Shown piece after piece: positions 44,770 to 56,778 of a stretch of 64,000 bases of DNA (positions are counted from its first letter, which is position 1; every line of letters begins with the position of its first letter). The stretch covers positions 94,394,362 to 94,458,361 of the forward strand of contig NC_092804.1 in assembly GCF_040954645.1 (NCBI RefSeq), read 5' to 3'. Under the pieces are notes generated by a model that was not told the DNA's origin, ran no database searches, and saw only the letters and a list, made by a program, of their open reading frames with translations. The stretch is from Diabrotica undecimpunctata (lineage: Eukaryota; Arthropoda; Insecta; Coleoptera; Chrysomelidae). A program made the translations under genes and the position numbers.

Positions 44770-45584
44770 TGTCCTCTTACTGTAAAAAATTTCAATAAAT
44801 TAACACACATTTCTAAAATATATCTCTTGAATAAATTAATATATATTTATACTTTAATAATTTAAATAATATAAAACGTCACTTTCATTTAACAAACAAT
44901 CGCATATACCTTACTCCTATTTCATTTGTTAACATCTCTCCCCTCAAGAAACTTCCTCGTTAATTGTCAGAGAGTTACAACATTAACCGAAGATCACCCA
45001 TTATCAGCAATACAGGATAGTTTGAACTATGTATCACGAATCATTACCTAAAAATTCTTGTACCGGCATATAAGTAGTATTTTGTTTATTTCTAATTTAT
45101 TACAATTCAATAGATTATCTCTTATCAATTTGTGGTTTTTCACTTTATCTGCTGAATCAATTTTATGCATATTAATAAACACAGACATGTAATATTGGCA
45201 TAATTACTATAACCTTTTTTATCTATATCTTTATAAGACAGAGCCCTAATATGGGCTTTTTATAATTTCCGCATTTAATTTAGTTTGTACAGTTTGACCT
45301 GAAGATGGTTTGCAAAGTTTAGAAAGCTAAACCGGTCGTTTTGGTAGTAAAATTAAATTGATTATAAGTCTAATTTTATTTCTTTTACCTATTTGAAATG
45401 GACTCACACTGTAACAAAGAATGTGAGACTGCGAGGTTTAGGACGCCAATGTAATAAAAATGTGTATGTGTAATGTAACACAAGTATTTGGAGTAATGTA
45501 AAAGATAACAAATAATTTAAAGCTGGCTAGCAGAAGGTGCAGGAGAGTGACTACTTGACACTCAAAAGAGGATTCGGCCAATTT
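44769..45584. other. No gene seen; possible Penelope-type end motif
   Basis: AT-rich. gacctgaagatggtttgcaa with aaaccggtcg (45296-45345) resembles a conserved untranslated motif I associate with Penelope-like elements; weak. The 5' LTR of the following gypsy element should lie in or near here, but I find no match to 53046-53178. Confidence 0.4.
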
Positions 45585-46135
45585 GCATGCATTAAATACA
45601 AAATTAGTTGAACATTTTAGTCCGAAATAGTTACAAATTGCAGAAAGGTATAAGTTTTGGAATGCAATTCAAGACCAAGGAGATGACATTAAAGCTTATG
45701 TGAAAAAGCTCAAAAGTTTGTCAGTACACTGTAAGTTTGGTGCCTTTTTGCAAGAAGCTTGGAGAGACAAGTTTGTATGTGGTATTAGGTCACAAGCCAT
45801 TAAAAGAAAGTTATTATCAATGGATAATTTAACGTTGGATGTTGCAGTACATGAAGCCTTGTCTATGGAACTGGCTGAAGGTCAAGTAAAATCTATGAAT
45901 ATGGAAAGTGAAGTCAGTACGAGGGCAGAAAGTCTTGATAAAATTACTTTTAAGAATCAAAAAAAGTCAAATAGTGCCACTGTGTTTAAGAGAGACAGTC
46001 AAAAAGTGAAGCCATGTTATCGATGTGGAGTCTGAAAGCATGATCCAGAAAAGTGTCTAGCAAAGGCGTGGGAATGCAAAATAAAAGGTCATACAAGTTG
46101 TGCGTGCAGAAGTGAGAAAGTCAACAAACTGGATG
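45585..46135 (+). pseudogene. Gypsy Gag C-terminal half with zinc knuckle (broken)
   Basis: Reading LNTKLVEHF, then RYKFWNAIQDQGDDIKAYV, FVCGIRSQAIKRKLL and the knuckle CYRCGV-KHDPEKC, where the residue before KH is a TGA (46033-46035); the second knuckle ECKIKGHTSCACR has lost a cysteine. A stop also lies near 45629. The N-terminal half is missing or unrecognisable. Confidence 0.75.
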
Positions 46136-46164
46136 AATCAGACATTTACGAGTGATGATGACCT

Positions 46165-46465
46165 AGTTCTAGGGTTTTTGGCAACTATAAACGAGAGCCA
46201 AGATGAAAAACCAGCTCAGATAACATTGAACATAGAAGGTAAGAAGATTAAATTTGACATAGATAGTGGAGCTTGTAGAACTGTCATGCACATCACAGAC
46301 TCTGAAAAATACCTACCAGAATTGAAGTTGTACAGTGTTAAGTATAGGTTAAAAGTGTTAACGGGAGAAGGTGTTAAGATTGTGGGGGAGACTGATGTGT
46401 TTGTACAAGTCAAGGACAATATAGTAAGTTTACCATTAGTAATTTTGCTGGTCGAAATTGGCTAA
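46165..46465 (+). pseudogene. Gypsy aspartic protease
   Basis: ITLNIEGKKIKFDIDSGACR with the DSG active site, followed by YRLKVLTGEGVKIVGET. The end runs into a frameshift near 46455 (FAGRNWLNVLSPDWK would follow). Confidence 0.78.
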
Positions 46466-46849
46466 ATGTACTAAGCCCAGACTGGAAACATAAGTTGTCG
46501 GTTGACTGTCTAAACATGATAGATTCAACTACTAAGTTCATGGATGGACAGGAGATTTCAACTGAGTATTGTCAGTTTGAGTCACAGTTGAATAAATCTT
46601 TGTATGGGCCATGTCATCAAGTAGTTCTAGTAAGCAGTTGCCATTTGAAGCTAATATGTTTCAGTCAGATAGTCAGGTAAATGTTAAAAATCAGTCTAGT
46701 AAGTACACAGTGTCAAATATATGTCAAAAGCTGTCAGGTGAGTCAGGCGGAATGTCAGAGGTAAGCTCAAAAATTGAGAAGTTGGTATTGTCTTTAAAAA
46801 AAAGATGTTCAAAATGTTTTTAATGATGATTCACAGTCCTGTATTAAAA

Positions 46850-48370
46850 ACTTTAAAGTTGAATTGAATCTGAAGGAGGAAGCAAAACCTGTGTTTCGTA
46901 GAGCTTACGATATGCCATTTGCATTGAAAAACAAAGTAGAGTCAGAATTAAAAACAATGTGTAATTCGGGTATATTAAAAAAAATTAATTTTAGTAATTG
47001 GGCAAGTCCAATAGTAGTAGTGCCAAAAAAAAGACAGTTCTCATATTAGAATTTGTGTTGATTTCAAAAAAACTGTGAATCCAGCTCTTGATACAGATCA
47101 TTGTGTTTTGCCACTTCCCGAAGATATCTATGCTTGCTTAAGTGGAAATCAATATTTTTCAGTCATTGATTTGAAAGCGGCATACCAACAGCTTGAAGTA
47201 GGTGACAAGTCCAAGGAACTGTTAGTCATAAATACACACTTGGGACTTGCCTATAACAGGTTAACTTTTGGTATTAGTTCAGCCCCTGGAATTTTCCAAA
47301 CTGTTATGGATAATATTCTGGTGGGGTTGGAAAATACAAAATGTTACTTGGATGATATTTTATGTTATGGAAAAACATTAAAGGAATGTTATCAAAATGT
47401 GATTGAAGTCCTTAAAAGACTTGAGCAATATAATGTCAAAGTCAATCATAAAAAATGTAAATTCTTTAAAGATAGAGTCGAATTCTTAGGTCATTATATT
47501 GATTCGTCGGGTATCCATCCTACTGAGGAAAAAATTCAAGCAATAAAGTCTGCTTCGTCCCCAACAAACCTTACTGAATTGAAATCTTATCTTGGGTTAT
47601 TAAATTATTATATCAAATTTATTCCAATGTTGTCATCAAAATTAAAGCCATTGTATAATATTTGCAAACCTGATGTAGATTTTTCTAAAGAATAGACTGA
47701 TGAATGTGAAGACATCTTTGGACTCAGTAAGGACTTGTTGACCTCAGATAGTCTGTTGACACACTATGACCCAACTTTACCTATTTATCTATTTCCCATA
47801 CGTATGGTGTGGGAGCTGTATTGAATCATATTATTGATGGTATTGAAAAACCTGTACTATTTGCCTCTAGCACCCTCTCTCCAACTGAACAAAAGTATAG
47901 TAATTTAGAACAGGAGGCTTTAGCTTTAATATTTGCAGTCAAAAAATTTTGATAAATATCTCTATGGGCGTAAATTTACCCTTATTTTAGACCATCAACC
48001 ACTTCAATTTATTTTTGCAAAAGATAAAAATATCCCAACAACTGCTGCTGCTAGAATTACTCGATGGGCGTCAAGTTACAGATATGATATTATTTACAAA
48101 AAAAGGAAACTCTATTGCTAACGCCGACGGGTTGTCACGGTTACCTTTAAAACAACAAACTAAAGTCAATGACTATATTTTTTCGTTTAGCTTAATTAAG
48201 GAAATACCATTGAATTCAGATGATATTAAAAAAGCTACTAATAAAGATTCATCACTTCTGAAAGTCAAGGACCTTATTTTGTCAGGTTGGCCTAATAGTG
48301 TTGATGAGGATGATAACTTAAAACCTTTTTTAAACGCCGGAATGAATTATCTGTTGAACAGAATTGTATT
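46850..48370 (+). pseudogene. Gypsy reverse transcriptase and RNase H (broken)
   Basis: RT starts PVFRRAYDMPFALKNKVESE and WASPIVVVPKK. After a frameshift near 47040 it continues VLPLPEDIYACLSGNQYFSV, IDLKAAYQQLEV, LTFGISSAPGIFQ and the CYLDDIL box at about 47343-47363, then FLGHYIDSSGIHP and LGLLNYY. A TAG at 47693-47695 and frameshifts near 47800 and 47940 break RNase H, which shows YGVGAVLNH, EKPVLFASSTL, LEQEALALIFAVKKF and LDHQPLQFIF. Confidence 0.85.
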
Positions 48371-48843
48371 ATGTTAGGGAATAGGGTTGTAATTCCTCAG
48401 TCGTTAAGACTTGAAATTGTAAAAGTTTTTCATGAGCAACATTCTGGTATTATACGAACCAAATTACTAATTAGGTCATATTGTTGGTGGCCAAATCTAA
48501 ATGATCATATAGAAAAATTTATTGCATCATGTGATATCTGCCAGGAAAATCAAAATTTCACTAGAAGTAATGATCATATGTCTTGGCCAGAATCACCTCA
48601 TAATTTTTATAGAAGATTTATTGATTTCCTAAAGTTGTTTAACCATACATTTTTGCTCATGTATGACCAAAAATCGAAATGGTTAGATGTCAAATTAATG
48701 GATAACAGTACCATTGCGTCAGAAACCATTTCAAAGTTAAAGGAAACCTTCTCAATTTTTGGTCTTCCAGTAGAACTAGTTTCAGGTGGAGGTCAACTCT
48801 TTAATTCAGTAGAATTTGTTTCTTTTTGTCAGTCAAATGGTAT
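48371..48843 (+). pseudogene. Gypsy integrase, N-terminal and core part
   Basis: HEQHSGIIRTKLLIRSYCWW and SCDICQEN form the HHCC zinc domain. The core reads FIDFLKLFN, where family members have VDFAGP, so the first catalytic Asp may be kept (IDF) with a divergent context. The second site reads LVSGGGQLFNS in place of VSDNGxxF, so the second Asp is replaced by Gly. The reading stops at the LINE insertion after CQSNGI. Confidence 0.8.
48832..48843. repeat. Target site duplication of nested LINE, left
   Basis: GTCAAATGGTAT, repeated at 52283-52294. Confidence 0.88.
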
Positions 48844-49029
48844 TTTTTTTAACCTATTCTCTATCCTTCCATTGTTGGATGTAGGTCTCCCCCAGTTCTC
48901 TTCATCTTTCCCTATCTTGAGCTGTTCTCTGCTATGTGGGACCTCCTTGTTTCCTGATGTCATCTTTCCACCTCATCTGTGGTCTGCCTCTTGATCTCTT
49001 TGCATTGTATGGACGCCACTTTCCGATGG

Positions 49030-50302
49030 CATTGTTTCATCGTCCGTCTTGGAGACGTTCATTGTGTCCAGCCCATTTCCATTTCAGTTTTGCTGCTTGT
49101 TCTATCGCGTCTACTGTCTTTGTTCTGGTTCTGATCCACTGGTTACGTTTTCTATCTTTAAGTTATATACCCAACATTTGTCTCTCCATTGCTCTTTGTG
49201 TCTTCCTTATCTTATCCAAATTGGCCTGTGTAAATATCCATGTCTGTGCTCTGTAGGTGAGCACCGGTATTATACAGGAGTTATATACCTTGCTTCGTAA
49301 GTATAGAGGGATTGTTTGATTTTTTAGAACGTAAGAAAGTTTGCCGAACGCTGCCCATCCCATTCTTACTCGTCTCGATATTTCGGCTGTTTGATTTTCT
49401 CTGTTAGCTCTGATTGCTTGTCCTAGATAGATATACTCATTTACCTCTTCTATTTTTTCTGTTTGTATTTTTATTGCCTCTTGGTCTTCCGTGTTTGTCA
49501 TTACTTTTGTTTTGTTGAAGTTAATTTTTAGGCCTTTTTGCAGTGATTTTTCATGAAGTTCATTCAGCATTAATTCTAGTTCTTGTCGTTCCGAGGAGAT
49601 CAGGAGTATATCATCCGCATATCTAAGGTGATTTAGGTACTTTCCGTTAATACATATTTCTCTGTTTTCCCAATCTGTTGATTTTATTATATCTTCGAGG
49701 GTCAAGGTAAACAGTTTAGGTGAAATTATATCGCCTTGTCGGACTCCTCGTTTAACTTTTATATTATCCGTTATTAATTTGTCGAATTACGGTCATGGTT
49801 GCGTTTTTGTAAATATCATGTATCAATTGTCGGTATCTTGAATCTATGCTACTATTAACCAGAGCTTCTTCCACCGCCCAGTGTTCAATGCTGTCGAAAG
49901 CCTTTCAGTTCCGCCTTACAGCGGAATGTTGTATTCATTGGTTTTCTCAATTAAGATTGTAAGCGCATGTAGATGGTCGATTGTGCTGTATCCTTTCCTG
50001 AATCCGGCCTGTTCCACTGGTTGGTAGTTATCAAGTTTATAGGTTAGTCGGTTGTTTATTATTCTTGTGAAGGTTTTATATAGTTGTGACAAAAGGGAAA
50101 TAGGACGGTAGTTGTTTAGGTCTGTTCGGTCTCCTTTCTTATGTATTAAGATTGTGTTGGCATTTCTCCATTGTTTAGGTATTTTACCTTCAAACAGACA
50201 TTTGTTGAACAGGATTTTTAGCATTTTTTTTATCGTGTCTCCTCCTTCTTTTAGCATTTCCGCCAGTATTTTGTCCTCACCGGCCGCTTTATTTCTTTTC
50301 AT
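49030..50302 (-). pseudogene. LINE reverse transcriptase and C-terminal region (broken)
   Basis: NKAAGEDKILAEMLKEGG and HKKGDRTDLNNYRPISLLSQ begin RT at 50302. QPVEQAGFRKGYSTIDHL follows to a stop at 49916. A break near 49780-49916 includes FDSIEHWAVEEALV-like residues. The frame from 49705 gives NHLRYADDILLIS (YADD about 49609-49620), EYIYLGQAIRANRENQTAEI and the post-RT TYRAQTWIFTQANLDKI. Downstream of 49163, RGRPQTRWKDDI-like residues continue in another frame to near 48890. Confidence 0.85.
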
Positions 50303-50889
50303 GTCGTTTATGTATTTTTCGATTTCATCTTGAGTTATTTCTGGTAATATCTCTGAGCCAACATTTTGTATTTTCCTCGAGAGATTGTGTTTAGATGATA
50401 GTGGTGGGTCATTTTTAGAACTGTATAGGTCTGTGTAATATCTTTCTGTGATTTTTTACTATTTCTCCTAGATCTCTTTCTTCATTGTTCTCAGCTTTAA
50501 GCATGATTAATTTTCTTTTTCCTATATTTGTCTTCATTGTTTTTAAACTTTTGTTCTTCTCTATGATTTTCTTAATACGATCTTCTTGGTATTTCTTTAA
50601 ATCTTCCTTTATCTGTTTTCTTATGGTTTTGTTCAGTTCGGTAAACTCCACTGTATTTCTTTTGTTATCATTCAGGAGTTGTCGTCGTTTTTTAGCATAT
50701 CTTGTGATTTAGTGCTAATTTTTTGTTATTTTCGCTTTTGTTTATTAGCAATCTTCAGGCCTGCTTCTAGTAGTTCTGTTGTTATTTTATCGTTTAATTC
50801 GTCTAGTTGCAAACCCTTTAGCTGTGATATGTCACTTCTTTTTAGCTGGTTTATATATTGCTCTTTGCGTTCTTTAAGAAGTTCTGTAT

Positions 50890-51816
50890 CTATCTCTTTT
50901 TTAGATGGTTTAAATTTTTGTCTGTTGTGGCGTTAATTTTGATTTTGGCTCTAACAATTCTGTGATCACTTCCTACGGAAATCATGTTTATGACTGTAAC
51001 GTCTTGTACTATGTTCTTTTCTTTGGATAGGATGTAATTAATCTCATTTTTTGTTGAACCATTGGGTGCGATCCACGTCCATTTTCTCTGTGGTTTTTTA
51101 TTGAAAAAGGTATTCATCGCATATAGACCGTTCGTTTCCATATAGTTCATCAATGGTTCTCCTCTTTCGTTTCGTGTTCCATATCCAAAGTTGCCGATTT
51201 TATTTTCTGATTCTTCTAGTTTTCTCCCTAATTTGGCATTGAAGTCGCCTATAATGATTGTGTAGGTGCTTTTGTATTTGTTCACTGTTTGTGTCAATGA
51301 TTCGTATAATATCTCCACTTCTTCATCCGTATGTGATGATGTAGGGGCGTAAATTTGTATGATCTTTAAACTTATATTTTTATTTATGTCCATTATTAGA
51401 GCCGCGATCCTTTCTGAAATTCCAATATATTGTCTAATCTTATGGACATGCTGATTAGAAATAAGAAAACCGACACCAGCTAATAACTCTTCTTCAGTTT
51501 CTTTATAGTATAGTACGTTCCCGGATTCCAACTTCATATAGGCTTCATCTTTTCTTTTTATCTCACTTAATCCTAGTATATCCCATTTAATCTTTTTTAC
51601 TTCTTCCAGTTCGGCTAACTTTTCGTCTCTCATCAGTGATCTGACATTATAAGTTGCAATATCCAGTTTCGTTGCTTGTTTTCGTTGTTTCTGGCAATCT
51701 TTTAAAACCCAGGGATTCTTAGCACCCTCTGCTCTTTCCTCGATCCTACCATTGCCTTGGAAGGTGACTCCGGAGCTGCTGGGGACTGAGGGCCAATTTT
51801 TACGTGTATCTGTCAT
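50890..51816 (-). CDS. LINE APE-type endonuclease domain
   Basis: An open frame of 308 codons. After a leader of about 50 residues it reads DIATYNVRSL, WDILGLSEIKR (the metal-binding Glu), LLAGVGFLI, IIQIYAPTSSHTD, IIIGDFNAKLG (catalytic D/N), TWIAPNGSTKNEINYILS (usual Asp-Tyr replaced by Asn-Tyr) and VGSDHRIVRAKI (catalytic SDH). It ends at 50890, before the region linking to RT, which carries frame breaks at 50300-50700. The start at 51816 follows the GC-richer 5' region. Confidence 0.85.
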   Translation of the reverse strand: MTDTRKNWPSVPSSSGVTFQGNGRIEERAEGAKNPWVLKDCQKQRKQATKLDIATYNVRSLMRDEKLAELEEVKKIKWDILGLSEIKRKDEAYMKLESGNVLYYKETEEELLAGVGFLISNQHVHKIRQYIGISERIAALIMDINKNISLKIIQIYAPTSSHTDEEVEILYESLTQTVNKYKSTYTIIIGDFNAKLGRKLEESENKIGNFGYGTRNERGEPLMNYMETNGLYAMNTFFNKKPQRKWTWIAPNGSTKNEINYILSKEKNIVQDVTVINMISVGSDHRIVRAKIKINATTDKNLNHLKKR

Positions 51817-52282
51817 AAGAGGGGGGGTAGATTGGCCGTGCCGAACTCATCACGCTAGCCAGACGGGTTGGTAAGTGTGTTTCAGCCGCCTACTCTGGGA
51901 ACAGACGCTGTTTGCAGCCGCCCACTCTGGGTCAGACGCTGGCTGTTGCCGCAGTATCACAGCCGCTTAACTCACAATGTGAGTGACGTCTGTGAGTATC
52001 TGGAATTAAGCCTACAGAATTTTTACTTCCCATAGCCTTAATCCAGTAATGACATTACTGCTGCCTAATGTCATATCCTCAGTTGATCCGCGGGTACTTA
52101 TTTGGCAATGCCTTATTCGTACCTGTCCTGCATATCTGCAGAAACTTTCCCTATCAGCCATATGGGACGCGCCGTGTCGAGGTTGAGGACATCCCCCGCC
52201 CAGTCTGTCTTCCGTGAAGTACAGAAGAACCCCTACTCAGTTCAGAGCTCCTCCTCCACGCAAGCTAAGACCGCGACGGAGT

Positions 52283-52690
52283 GTCAAATGGTATAACTCC
52301 AATAAAATTATCTCCAGATCATCCACCCAGCAATGGCTTTGCTGAAAGAGCTGTTCAGATAGTAAAGAAAGATTTAAAAAAGGCTTTATTTTCAGTAAAA
52401 GGGGAAGAGATAACTAAACAACAACTTTTGCTTAAATTATCAAGTTTTTTTTGCTTATAGAAACACCCCTTCTACATCAACAAATATGACACCATCTGAA
52501 AGTATTCTAAAGTTAAAACCAAGAACCAGATTTGACTTAATCAAACCCTCTGGCCATAGCAAATATGCTAAAGGTGGTTCACAAAATGCAGTCAGAGCTA
52601 GAAAATTATTTAAATTGAATGAACCAGTTTATGTAAAAAATAAGCATACCAAGCTTTGGCAATGGGGTAAGGTTATGAAAATATTAAGTT
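52283..52690 (+). pseudogene. Gypsy integrase, C-terminal part after LINE insertion
   Basis: The reading resumes SNGITPIKLSPDHPPSNGFAE, with the catalytic Glu of NGFAERAVQIVK (usual HPxSNGxAER), then KDLKKAL. A frameshift near 52440 and further breaks lead to TNMTPSESILK and FKLNEPVYVKNKH, the chromo-like C-terminal part. Bases 52283-52294 duplicate the LINE target. Confidence 0.8.
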
Positions 52691-53025
52691 ATTGTACTTA
52701 TTTGGTATAAGTTGGATCTCTTGTCAAATTTGTTCATGCAGACTCTTTTAGAAGTGATATGGGCGATCCATCTTATTCACATACCAATCAAGTATGTGAA
52801 CCAGAACAAGAAATGTGTAGCAATGTTCCCAGTGTTCCTCCAATCTTAACAGTTGATTCCCCAAAAAGTGAGTTAACACCAATATCAGTGCCACCAAGTG
52901 TTATATGTGAATGTAATCACATACCCAAAATGGCTTCTCCAAAAGTGACTTTAAAAAATAATGATACTCCAAAAATGTCTAGGTTTGGTAGAGTTATAAA
53001 ACCAACTCGCAGGCTAGATCTTTAA
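52690..53025 (+). pseudogene. Gypsy Pol C-terminal tail
   Basis: A Pro/Ser-rich tail ending SRFGRVIKPTRRLDL and a stop, the usual R-P-x-R-L-D-L-type end of this gypsy group, followed after 20 bases by a purine tract (acaaggagagaaa) and the LTR candidate. Confidence 0.7.
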
Positions 53026-53045
53026 TAAAAAAACAAGGAGAGAAA

Positions 53046-53178
53046 TGTTGTGAATGTTGTCTGTGGCAACCAAAAAAAGAAGAATCATGACAGGCAGATG
53101 TCAATGGTTGTTGATGTTGATATGTTCATGAATAAAGTTCTATTAATTAAAAATGTTTTTTAATTAAAATACATAACA
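53046..53178 (+). repeat. Putative 3' LTR
   Basis: Starts TGTTGTGAATGTTGTCTG right after a purine tract and ends CATAACA, with an AATAAA signal near 53132. It is short (133 bp) and no 5' partner was found. Confidence 0.45.
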
Positions 53179-54213
53179 TAAATAACTCTCTGATTAAATG
53201 TGTACACATAAAACCGTACTACAGAGTTGAAAGGGAGTATTTAAAAACTCAACCTGTAATTGACAATTAGTCCTTAAACGTTATTTAAAATTATTTTAAA
53301 AAAATGACGGGTCTTTATTATTAGTCTAAGTAGTAGGATTTAAAGTTAAACAAAAAAAAAATAGTATATAAAGATTATTAAAATTGATAACAAGACTTAA
53401 TACAAATTAGCTGTGTTCCACACTCTAAGGTGATCTTTCCAACTGGTTCCCTGAAGTTATTCAGGAAGTCTTATAGGGGACCTGGATCTCTGATGGAACA
53501 GCTCAGGGTGACGGCAGAGGTGCCAACCCAGTAGGGAATAACTCAATTTCTTTTCTAATATAATCCCCAACAAAAATAAAAATGATGAATTCTTGATTCT
53601 GGACTGAACTTCTGAAGTAGGCTAAAATAACATTTGTGTTAGCGTTTCTCCTTACTCTTAATAAAAAGTAGGGAAAAACACAAGGTTTGTTAACCTTGAA
53701 AGATACGATAAAAAAATTACTGGGAATAAAAAGCTTTAATGATTTTGTAAATAATGTGACGTTCGCATGGTTTGATAATATTTTAAGTAAAATGGATTGA
53801 TTAAATAGATAATTTTAAAAGAACGGTATAGGACAGAATATTTTTATAGATAGTCAGTCTTAATAGATATATAATTATATGTTTGTTTAAGGCCGGAAAG
53901 TAAAATAGAACTTGGACATATGATTTTATCTTATAAATTTCGATTTAGACGTAGAATATTTCTTAATGAAATGATGTGTTTTTATACTTTTTATTGATAA
54001 TTGAATCCACTTACCGGCTAAGAGTGGCTATAACTCAAATGGTATACACTAAAACAAACTAAAACTGTCTCATCTTCTTCCAAAAAAAATACTTTTCTTA
54101 AAACAAATTTAGCACAGCTCTTGCCGCCTACTTATTTTAGTTCAACGAACTTCCTTTGTCCAGAGTTGAGACCAGAATGCGCGCTAATTCTTACTCATGG
54201 TACAATAAACACA
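53179..54213. other. No gene seen
   Basis: AT-rich with no repeat ends. A somewhat GC-richer patch at 53410-53530 is not coding by any match I recognise. Confidence 0.45.
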
Positions 54214-56036
54214 AGGTATGATACATAATGTTCCAAAATCGGTTCGCGTCGCGCATGACGTAGTCAAGACCGCTTCTTCACGTAACATTTGAATGTAGTT
54301 GTATAGGAAAGACTTTTAATTTTAAGTGTTTTTATATAATTTGGCTAATTTAATTATAGTAATTATAAAGAAATGATAAAATTATGTTATTATAATATTT
54401 AAGCATAAATAAAATTTTGAAGTTAATTTAAATTTATTGATGTTTGGTACAGTTATTTTGTTAAGGTAGATATGCTTTATAAAACAAGTTTTAATTATCT
54501 TTTATTACACGTAGGTACAGGTTGATCAACTTATACTCCAGAGTTTGATATTTCAGATGTTTAAGAAGATAAAAAAAAGTGGTAATGAAGGTACACAAAA
54601 TTTGTATGTATATACTGTACTAAACAAAAATCAAAATAAACAATGATAAAGTCAACTTTATTTAGATCGGATGGGCTAGTTGGCCATCGAATATGAGTGT
54701 AGTAGTGAGGTCACACAATATTGCATAGACATCTTTTGTCATTTTCACACATAAAATTATCTTGGTATTGTTTAATAATGATAACATGATTTAACAAAGA
54801 AAAATATGTTATTTTGGAAGATGCTAAATTGATTTCCTCCGAAACAGGTCTTATTGCAAATTGCATAGCAGGCTGAGGCTAGTTTCTTACTTAACAAATC
54901 GATATGAAAGAACCATTCAAAATTGCTGACTAAAATAATAACAACAATTTTACAGTAACATGTTAAAAAACTTTAAACTGATATATTCATATGAATTCTG
55001 GTTCTTCGTTAATCTACAAAATGAAAGATATTATAATGGAGTTTTTTCTAGTTGCATAACTATGCACATCACTCAGTTTATCCAAATGTTTTTAAAAGCA
55101 CCTATTTTTAACACATAACAAACATTAAAAAATAGCGATGGTTGATGAAGAATAAAAATGAATTAATGCAGAGCTGGATGAATTACTGCAGAGCGCAGAT
55201 ATCGTTAGATTTGTAAAGTTAGAAAGACAGAACTGGCTTGGTCACTTAAAAAGAATGTCAGATAATCGAGCTATACAAGTAATCCAGAGATTAAAACCCA
55301 GTATATATCTAAATTATTTTTCTATTATAAAGTAGATGACTGTCAGTATTGAGTTACTTTAAAATATATTTATTATCTCATAACTTGCAATTTGCAGTGG
55401 TCACCATTGATAACCGATATTATTGTCGAACTTTTGTTTTTATACAAGCCTTCTATCTTACCGGTGTAAAGTCGTCTGAAGTCGTTATTTATTGTGTGTT
55501 GCGTTTGAACTAATTTGTGCCTTATTTTCATATTATTATATTGTTTGGTAAGTAAATTTTGCATATAATAATCGGTGGGTCATAGTAATGTGGATATTTT
55601 TTATTTTACTAAATTTAAAAATAAATAAATCTAAAATATCGTATTGAATTATAAATCAGATTTTTCTTTATTTTAATCTATTTTGTTTTTATTTCAGTAA
55701 AACTGCTTGGAAATGAGTGACAATAAATCAAAATACGCAAATCTACTACTATTTACCTATACAAAAAGAGTGCGTATATTATTAGTACATGTATGAAAAC
55801 AGAAATAAATATTTCGCCTGTGCCCTCAGAAAAAGTAAAGGTTTTACGCTACTGAAAATATATTTTTTATTCAATTATAACCAAAACAAAACATTTAAAA
55901 AAAAATTCAATCATTTTTTCACCATAATTTCAAAATTAATGTGTACGTTAAGCTGTAATAATGGGTTCGAGCGGTCTTGACTACGTCACACTCCTGGGCC
56001 AGCTGTCAAATGTCATGCGTAATATCATACCTTGTA
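54214..56036. mobile_element. Candidate DNA transposon with about 70-bp inverted ends
   Basis: ACAAGGTATGAT at 54214 recurs as its complement ending near 56036. Farther in, GACGTAGTCAAGACCGCT (about 54260-54280) is matched by agcggtcttgactacgtc near 55970. The intervening bases differ. No transposase is visible; a LINE fragment lies inside. I found no clear target duplication. Confidence 0.6.
55150..55310 (+). pseudogene. LINE ORF2 C-terminal fragment
   Basis: Plus-strand ELLQSADIVRFVKLERQNWL and GHLKRMSDNRAIQVIQ match the LGHVxRM region of RTE-like LINEs. About 50 codons. Confidence 0.62.
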
Positions 56037-56778
56037 TTCATTCTATCATGCTTGTTAGTCGGATAAGAAGGTCTGCCTAAAACGGCCGCTGGGGTCGCTG
56101 TTTAATACCAACTTAAAAATTCAAAATTAAGAAATATTAATGGGATATGGATTTAAAAATTTTATTTAAAAATGTTTAAAACATTATTGAAGTGACGGAT
56201 TCGTTACAACACAAGCAACACATTCATGATTTGAAATATAACTATTATTAAACTTAGGTAAATTTTGTTAGATTTCTACATACATATAATCGAAAACGTG
56301 GCTTTACAAAAAGTGAGGTTACGAATATTGAAAATGCTGTCAGAATTATAGAATATAAATTACAATAAATGTACTCACCCCAAGAGAATTCTGCAGACCA
56401 TAAAATGAAGTTTAAAATAATTCCTACCTTATTTCTTTTATTTCTTTTATAAATTTCAAAAACAGGCAAAAAATTATATTCCCACTACGTTAGAAAAGGT
56501 GATTGACAGACAGTAGGAAGGGACTGCAATGAAGTTAGCACAGATGACATAGGACGTATGCCTATGATGGATTTAGCTCTTCTGTCAACATAGAACAGAA
56601 TATTTAGTCTACTGGGCAGAAAGAGAGAGGGCGAATATTTATTCTACCGGAAAGAAAGAGAAAGAGGGCGCCAACTACTTTTGTGAAGAAAAAATAGTAA
56701 AAACGAAACTTAAGGCAAAGGAATTAATAAAAATTAATAAAGAAATTAGAATAAAATAATTATTTAAATATAAATTAC
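56037..56778. other. No gene seen
   Basis: Two patches of purine-rich sequence (gaaagagaaagagggcgcc near 56665) but no coding match. Confidence 0.45.

Larger units (their letters stand above)
48844..52282 (-). mobile_element. Nearly full-length RTE-like LINE in the integrase
   Basis: A 3439-bp minus-strand insertion with a short A tail (T run at 48844-48851), 12-bp target duplication, a 5' untranslated region of about 470 bp, an endonuclease frame and a reverse transcriptase. Several frameshifts and stops in RT and its tail make it inactive. It shares the QPVEQAGFRKGYST RT signature with the truncated LINE at 24081-25316. Confidence 0.9.
45585..53178 (+). mobile_element. Degenerate plus-strand Ty3/gypsy element split by a LINE
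   Basis: Gag, protease, RT, RNase H, integrase and a 3' LTR candidate follow in order. The integrase is interrupted by a minus-strand LINE (48844-52282). Many stops and shifts show that it is old relative to the element at 1720-8088. Confidence 0.82.

Noticed and set aside
46611..46823. Ser-rich frame between protease and RT
   Set aside because: In the linker of a broken gypsy Pol; no independent evidence for a gene.
50112..50936. Hydrophobic plus-strand frames resembling membrane proteins
   Set aside because: They lie antisense to the LINE RT and endonuclease region; Lys/Glu codons read backwards give Phe/Leu.
52102..52296. 64-codon frame next to the LINE 5' end
   Set aside because: Lies in the 5' untranslated region of the LINE on the opposite strand and runs into the gypsy target site.
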